A stretch of DNA of 7,160 nucleotides. Origin: CAZNJQ01 sp964573545. GTDB taxonomy: Bacteria > Patescibacteriota > Minisyncoccia > Phycocordibacterales > UBA2135. Numbering within the stretch: the first letter of the stretch is position 1; every line of letters starts with the position of its first letter. The notes beneath the pieces were generated by a model. That model searched no databases. It saw only the letters and a program-made list of their open reading frames with translations, and was not told the DNA's origin. Positions 3,875 to 7,160 of this stretch are shown piece by piece. The stretch is taken from NCBI GenBank assembly GCA_964573545.1, contig CAZNJQ010000029.1, positions 1 to 7,160 on the forward strand, in the 5' to 3' direction. Made by a program: the position numbers and the translations under genes.

Positions 3875-4842
3875 GATACAAGAAAGTCCTGCACGGCTTC
3901 TTGTATTTTTTTTATCTCGCCGGGAGAGAATTTATGGGTGTTTCTCGGAATGAACCATCGTATCTTTTTGTCGCGCTTAAACCAGGTCTTTTGCCGCTTG
4001 GCGTACTGCCAGATAGCGGTGTTTAATTGTTCCGTTAATTCTTTTTTTTCGATTTTTCTTTGCACATATCGCGCGAGGAAGCGATATTCAAGCCCGAGTG
4101 CTTCCATGCGCTTCCAGGACAGGCCGAGTGTGTGGAGTCTTTTGACCTCATGAACCATTCCCTGCCGCATTCGCGCCAAAAGCCTGTTTTTAATTTTTTT
4201 CTTCAGCGTGTCGTCGGCAATACGGATTCCGATTTTTAAAACATCATACTTCGTGCCAGTTTGTTTTTGCGCGGGTCTTTTGCCGGCGTATAGGGCTATC
4301 TCAATCGCTCGAATGAGGCGAACACGGTTTCTCGTGTCTATGTTTTCAGCGCGTTGCGGGGAAAGTTTTTTAAGCATCAGAAAAAGCGCTCCCGCGTCTT
4401 TCTTTTCAAGTCTTTTTCGCAGCGCTTGGTTCGGCGGAATATTGGGGAGTGTGACAGTACCAAGTGCGGCATCTATGTAAAATCCGGTTCCACCGACCAC
4501 TATCGGTATTTTTCCGCGGCGAGCGATATCGGCTATCTTTTTTTGCGCCATTTCTGCATACTCTGCCGCGGTGAAAACTCGTTTTGGGTGCATGACATCA
4601 AGAAGGTGGTGCGGGACACCCTGCATCTCTTTGCGCGTGATTTTCCCCGTGCCAATATCAAGCCCTTTATACACCTGACGGGAATCTGCGGAGATGATTT
4701 CTCCGTCAAATTTTTTCGCAAGCGAAACGCCAAGCGCGCTTTTTCCCGTCGCGGTTTGTCCAAGCACGACGATAATTTTTAATTTCGAGAGAGAGCGTTG
4801 TTGTCGCGTGCCGGATGTGGTATATTTTCTGTGAGTTATCAT
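3871..4842 (-). CDS. miaA: tRNA dimethylallyltransferase MiaA, 323 aa
   Basis: MiaA transfers the dimethylallyl group of DMAPP to A37 of tRNAs with A36-A37-A38, the first step of i6A/ms2i6A formation. The P-loop GQTATGKS is at 28-35. It is followed by DSRQVYKGLDIGTGK (53-67) with the catalytic aspartate D53, PHHLLDV (77-83), VGGTGFYI (116-123), the RNRVRLIRAIE helix (171-181) and GLEYR in the C-terminal part. All family blocks are present in order. The ATG at 4842 gives about 20 residues before the first beta strand, slightly more than usual. No Shine-Dalgarno is seen, and the start is only 16 bp from the divergent peroxiredoxin start, so the message may be nearly leaderless. A TTG at 4869 would overlap that gene. 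Both tRNAs in this window have the AAA motif and are expected substrates. Confidence 0.97.
   Translation of the reverse strand: MITHRKYTTSGTRQQRSLSKLKIIVVLGQTATGKSALGVSLAKKFDGEIISADSRQVYKGLDIGTGKITRKEMQGVPHHLLDVMHPKRVFTAAEYAEMAQKKIADIARRGKIPIVVGGTGFYIDAALGTVTLPNIPPNQALRKRLEKKDAGALFLMLKKLSPQRAENIDTRNRVRLIRAIEIALYAGKRPAQKQTGTKYDVLKIGIRIADDTLKKKIKNRLLARMRQGMVHEVKRLHTLGLSWKRMEALGLEYRFLARYVQRKIEKKELTEQLNTAIWQYAKRQKTWFKRDKKIRWFIPRNTHKFSPGEIKKIQEAVQDFLVS
4798..4826 (+). promoter_or_regulatory. Promoter candidate for the peroxiredoxin gene
   Basis: TTGTTG (4798-4803) and TATATT (4821-4826) are separated by 17 bp. It lies inside the first codons of the divergent miaA gene and would give a leader of about 26 bases. 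Confidence 0.5.
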
Positions 4843-4858
4843 AACACTACAATAAAGT

Positions 4859-5461
4859 ATGGAAAACAAAAAACAAGGTGACTCTGCGTTCTCGTGCGAA
4901 GTGAAAGTCGGGCATGCGATTCCCGATTTCGAGCGCGAGATATATCACGAAGATGCCATCAAAAAAGTAAAACTTTCCGATTACCGCGGGAAATGGCTCG
5001 TCCTCTTCTTTTACCCCGCTGATTTCACGTTTGTCTGTCCAACCGAGCTCGAAGAGATGGCGCTTCTCTACGAAGAATTCAAAAAAATAAACGCCGAGGT
5101 GGTGTCTGTGAGCACCGATACTGTGTACGCGCACAAAGCATGGCACGATATGTCTCCCGCAGTCCGGAAAATCGCGTTTCCTATGCTTGCGGATCCGACA
5201 GGGCGTCTGTGCCAAGCATTTGGCACGTATATTGACGACGAAGGTCTTGCTCTGCGTGGAAGTTTTATCGTTGACCCGGAAGGAGTCGTGCGTGCGCTTG
5301 AAGTCAACGACAACAGCATCGGAAGAAGCGCAAAAGAGCTCTTTAGGAAACTCCAAGCGGCTCAGTATGTGGAGAAGCACGATGGTCAGGTTTGTCCCGC
5401 AAGTTGGGAACCGGGGAAAGAAGCTCTTACTCCCGGGCTTGAGAAGGTGGGTAAAATTTAA
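4859..5461 (+). CDS. Typical 2-Cys peroxiredoxin, AhpC/Prx1 type, 200 aa
   Basis: The enzyme reduces hydrogen peroxide and organic peroxides in the cytoplasm. The active site fits PxxxTxxC: P53, T57 and peroxidatic C60 in DFTFVCPTE, with the supporting arginine R133 in LRGSFIVD. The resolving cysteine is C179 in the VCPASW motif near the C-terminus, so this is a typical 2-Cys enzyme forming an intersubunit disulfide. The C-terminus (LTPGLEKVGKI) resembles bacterial AhpC, and no eukaryote-like YF tail is seen. Extra cysteines occur at 13 and 118. Length is slightly above the usual 187 because of about 13 additional N-terminal residues. The start ATG 4859 has only a weak AAAG upstream. No AhpF or thioredoxin reductase gene is nearby, so the electron donor cannot be read from this window. 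It is divergent from miaA. Confidence 0.95.
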   Translation: MENKKQGDSAFSCEVKVGHAIPDFEREIYHEDAIKKVKLSDYRGKWLVLFFYPADFTFVCPTELEEMALLYEEFKKINAEVVSVSTDTVYAHKAWHDMSPAVRKIAFPMLADPTGRLCQAFGTYIDDEGLALRGSFIVDPEGVVRALEVNDNSIGRSAKELFRKLQAAQYVEKHDGQVCPASWEPGKEALTPGLEKVGKI

Positions 5462-5501
5462 ATCCCGAGAAGGCACGATAGAGCAGGTGCGGTATATAAT
5501 T

Positions 5502-5529
5502 CACCCCGTCATTCGCGAACGACGGGGTG
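5502..5529. repeat. Long inverted repeat between convergent peroxiredoxin and transglycosylase genes
   Basis: CACCCCGTC (5502-5510) and GACGGGGTG (5521-5529) form a perfect 9-bp stem. The spacer contains the palindrome TTCGCGAA, so almost the whole element can pair. It ends one base before the transglycosylase stop codon. No T-run follows on either strand, but its place between two converging genes suggests a termination or RNA 3'-end role. Confidence 0.6.
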
Positions 5530-6336
5530 TTATGGGAGGGGACTTGTGCTGCGCTCCCGCATCAAGCTCGAGAGTTTCTCTGCATACGCGAGGACGTTTC
5601 TGACGTACTCGGCGTCTCTGTTGTAATTCCAAATTGCTGCGCGCTTATTTCTTTTCCAATGATTCACGACAAGAAAATTCGCGACGCTCGGAATGAAATC
5701 GGGCGGATTAAAAAGGTCGATAACGCCATCTCCATTTCCATCGACGGCAAAATCTTTGATCGAACTCGGGAGAAATTGAGGAATGCCGATCGCACCTGCG
5801 CGCGAGCCGCGGACATCATACGGACTCCATCCGTATTTCTTTGAGAGCTCAAGGAACGCCTCGATTTCACGGAAGAGGAATTCACGCCGCTTTGGCTGTG
5901 TTGTGTAGAGCTGGTAGAGCCGCGGAAGGACGAAATGGGTTCCCGTGCATATCCCGAAATATGTCTCGACGCGGATAATCGCGACGATGTATTCCGGCGG
6001 CACAGAATAATCCTGTTCTGCTGCGGCAAAAATATCCTTGTATGTATCGAAGAATTTAAGACCCAGTGCAAGAGATGTGTCTCCGAGAAGGAAAAAATCA
6101 GGAGTGCTGGTTGCAAGAAAATCGGCACACTTCTTCTCGAGTTCTTCTTCATTTCTCGCAAGGAGCGGATTTTCAAAAAGTATATCGAGTTCTTTTTTCT
6201 CAAAAAACGGGTTCTGCGCAAGAGACTCGATGAGATTCTGTTTTATATCCTTATCGCCAGCGCGTAAAGTACCGATGAGTGCGAAGAACGAGAGAAATAG
6301 AGCGCAAATCCCGGCGCATATCCGGTTCCCTGCCAT
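5530..6336 (-). CDS. Lytic murein transglycosylase, MltB-like (GH103/SLT_2), 268 aa
   Basis: The protein cleaves peptidoglycan glycan strands with formation of 1,6-anhydromuramic ends. A Sec signal peptide covers roughly residues 1-26 (hydrophobic core CALFLSFFALIG, cut near LRA). No lipobox cysteine follows, so unlike E. coli MltB it is not an obvious lipoprotein. The catalytic glutamate is E124 in AIIRVETYFG. The family block RGSRAGAIGIPQFLPSS (176-192) and SVANFL (217-222) are intact. Residues 199-207 (DGNGDGVID) look like the EF-hand-type calcium loop known in the soluble form Slt35. Length is shorter than E. coli MltB. ATG 6336 is chosen because the signal peptide starts there and a GGGGG tract lies about 10 bases upstream. 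The longer frame to 6558 runs through intergenic hairpins. A terminator-like hairpin lies about 50 bases upstream. Confidence 0.9.
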   Translation of the reverse strand: MAGNRICAGICALFLSFFALIGTLRAGDKDIKQNLIESLAQNPFFEKKELDILFENPLLARNEEELEKKCADFLATSTPDFFLLGDTSLALGLKFFDTYKDIFAAAEQDYSVPPEYIVAIIRVETYFGICTGTHFVLPRLYQLYTTQPKRREFLFREIEAFLELSKKYGWSPYDVRGSRAGAIGIPQFLPSSIKDFAVDGNGDGVIDLFNPPDFIPSVANFLVVNHWKRNKRAAIWNYNRDAEYVRNVLAYAEKLSSLMRERSTSPLP

Positions 6337-6382
6337 TATCGCCCATCCCCCGACGGGTACGCTTCTTCTCCATGTGTAGCAC

Positions 6383-6413
6383 AAAAAAATACGGATAGCT
6401 ATCGTCCTATCCG
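6383..6413 (-). terminator. Terminator-like hairpin just upstream of the transglycosylase gene
   Basis: CGGATAG (6392-6398) and CTATCCG (6407-6413) form a perfect 7-bp stem. On the minus strand it is followed by TA and then seven T (6389-6383). It lies about 50 bases before the transglycosylase ATG, in the same direction. It could terminate a short transcript from the hairpin region or attenuate read-through into the gene. Confidence 0.7.
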
Positions 6414-6427
6414 CGCGACGGCCGTTT

Positions 6428-6587
6428 TGCCGCAGGGCATATAGGTCCCTGCGGCAGAGACCACGCTGTACCCGCCCGAACGTACCGTTTAGTACGGGCG
6501 GGTTGGACCCGTAATAGCTCCTCGCCCCGCACAGGCGGGGCGAGGCTCGGAAATACAAAAGTTTTGCTTCGCTACGCTTTTGTATTT
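6428..6587. repeat. Array of four strong hairpins in the intergenic region
   Basis: No gene was found between the transglycosylase and the 121-residue protein gene. The region instead holds consecutive stems. They are TGCCGCAGGG/CCCTGCGGCA (6428-6456, 10 bp perfect), ACCCGCCC/GGGCGGGT plus GTAC/GTAC with a 4-base bulge (6470-6503), CCTCGCCCCGC/GCGGGGCGAGG (6520-6545, 11 bp perfect) and AAATACAAAAG/CTTTTGTATTT (6551-6587, 11 bp perfect, 15-base loop). They lie between two minus-strand terminators, so on that strand the array would form a separate RNA of about 200 bases. No clear promoter was found for it. Confidence 0.7.
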
Positions 6588-6608
6588 CACTCGCTCTACG
6601 TCGCTAAT

Positions 6609-6632
6609 AAAAAAACCGCATCGCGTGCGGTT
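6609..6632 (-). terminator. Rho-independent terminator of the 121-residue protein gene
   Basis: AACCGCA (6614-6620) and TGCGGTT (6626-6632) form a perfect stem with a 5-base loop. On the minus strand it is followed by a run of T, the last two of which also pair in the stem. It begins 3 bases after the stop codon. Confidence 0.88.
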
Positions 6633-6635
6633 ATG

Positions 6636-7001
6636 TTAAGAGGCGGCGTATGTGCGAAAAGACACGATGCGGCGCCACCAAGGAGGCTGTTTGGGGATAT
6701 GGTACTGCTTCTTGAAGTATGTTCGGAGCGCGCCTGGGTCGTGTCTGTACGCCGCGCGGATTTTTATGATCTCCTGCACTCGGTTTTCATCTCCGTGGTC
6801 TACGATATACGCCACGACCTCCTCTAAGCGCGGCGCTCTGTCAAATGCCCAGTTTAAGGTCGCCAATGCTTCCTCGATCACGGTATATGGTATGCCGTAT
6901 ACGGGGTCAGAGATGCGCGCACTTGTTTGAGCGCGGACTACCGTCGCAAGTCGGCAAAGTTTTTCCAAAACCGCTGACTGTTCGCGCGTCATGAGCCGCA
7001 T
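6636..7001 (-). CDS. Unknown protein, 121 aa
   Basis: I do not recognise this protein. It looks soluble and mostly helical: residues 1-30 form a probable amphipathic helix (REQSAVLEKLCRLATVVRAQ). They are followed by VIEEALATLNWAFDRAP, EEVVAYIVDHGDENRVQEIIK and a basic, aromatic C-terminus with PPWWRR. There is no signal peptide, no membrane span and one cysteine. ATG 7001 has GGAG 8 bases upstream; ATG 6992 is a second possible start. A good promoter (7033-7061) and a strong terminator (6609-6632) show it to be a single-gene unit, which supports its being real. Nothing in the neighbours indicates a role. Confidence 0.75.
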   Translation of the reverse strand: MRLMTREQSAVLEKLCRLATVVRAQTSARISDPVYGIPYTVIEEALATLNWAFDRAPRLEEVVAYIVDHGDENRVQEIIKIRAAYRHDPGALRTYFKKQYHIPKQPPWWRRIVSFRTYAAS

Positions 7002-7032
7002 CTGCGATTCTCCGGATATGTAATCTCCGGAG

Positions 7033-7061
7033 AGTGTAGCAGGTTTACTCTACAGAGGCAA
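7033..7061 (-). promoter_or_regulatory. Promoter of the 121-residue protein gene
   Basis: On the minus strand TTGCCT (7061-7056) and TACACT (7038-7033) are separated by exactly 17 bp. The predicted start near 7026 leaves a short leader that holds the GGAG ribosome-binding site. Confidence 0.6.
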
Positions 7062-7092
7062 TCCGTTTATTTTGAAAAAAGGTGCGAACTTG

Positions 7093-7160
7093 TTATTTTT
7101 GATTTTCCGTAATTTTATAAAGACGACCGTGATAGGAATCAATTATCCAGTCAGCGATAA
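7093..7160 (-). CDS. C-terminal end of a gene running off the window (partial)
   Basis: A minus-strand frame is open from the window edge to a TAA at 7095-7093 and would encode about 21 visible residues, including ADWIIDSYHGRLYKI. The mixed, protein-like composition contrasts with the AT-rich DNA after the stop. The fragment is too short to name a family, and it is not certain to be coding. Confidence 0.4.
   Translation of the reverse strand, partial: IADWIIDSYHGRLYKITENQK

Noticed and set aside
4847..5476. Long open frame (209 codons) on the minus strand opposite the peroxiredoxin gene
   Set aside because: The plus strand encodes an unmistakable peroxiredoxin with all active-site motifs; the antisense frame has no family features and overlaps the miaA start.
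6337..6558. N-terminal extension of the transglycosylase frame
   Set aside because: It would translate the terminator and several hairpins and would bury the signal peptide.

Overview
The window looks like part of a small-genome bacterium of the Candidate Phyla Radiation, most likely a Parcubacteria-type lineage. The reasons are indirect: short, tightly packed, mostly single-gene transcription units on both strands, several genes with weak or absent Shine-Dalgarno sites, a small YhbQ-like GIY-YIG protein of the kind common in these genomes, and many perfect GC-rich hairpins between genes. No 16S rRNA gene or other firm taxonomic marker is present, so the assignment is an inference.

Layout. 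50-505: a tRNA-Tyr(GTA) gene with encoded CCA on the minus strand. A GIY-YIG endonuclease-like gene stops 3 bp before it, and upstream of that gene lies a broken copy of the 5' part of the same tRNA, behind a good sigma-70-type promoter. 550-1273: a PlsC-like acyltransferase (minus) whose stop codon lies inside its own terminator hairpin. 1459-2280: a GNAT acetyltransferase (minus) divergent from rpmG (ribosomal protein L33, plus). 2329-2643: a small unknown protein (minus). 2756-3055: tRNA-Trp(CCA) on the plus strand, followed by a hairpin-rich block that ends in a near-exact copy of the tRNA's own 3' end. 3073-3677: a small secreted protein of unknown function. 3728-4842: miaA (minus) with a possible short overlapping ORF after its stop. 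4798-5461: an AhpC/Prx1-type peroxiredoxin (plus). 5530-6336: an MltB-like lytic transglycosylase (minus). 6383-6632: four strong hairpins between two minus-strand terminators. 6636-7001: an unknown 121-residue protein (minus). 7093-7160: the C-terminus of another minus-strand gene running off the window.

Functional links. Most genes are ordinary housekeeping functions: membrane lipid acylation, ribosome, tRNA modification, peroxide removal and cell-wall turnover. Both tRNAs carry A36-A37-A38, the sequence MiaA recognises, so the window holds the enzyme and two of its expected substrates.

The most interesting structure is at the tRNA genes. Each has a partial copy of itself close by (5' half for Tyr, 3' half for Trp). 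Each copy appears interrupted by hairpin-forming DNA in a tRNA loop region. In the Tyr case a GIY-YIG nuclease-like gene sits exactly between the broken and the intact copy.
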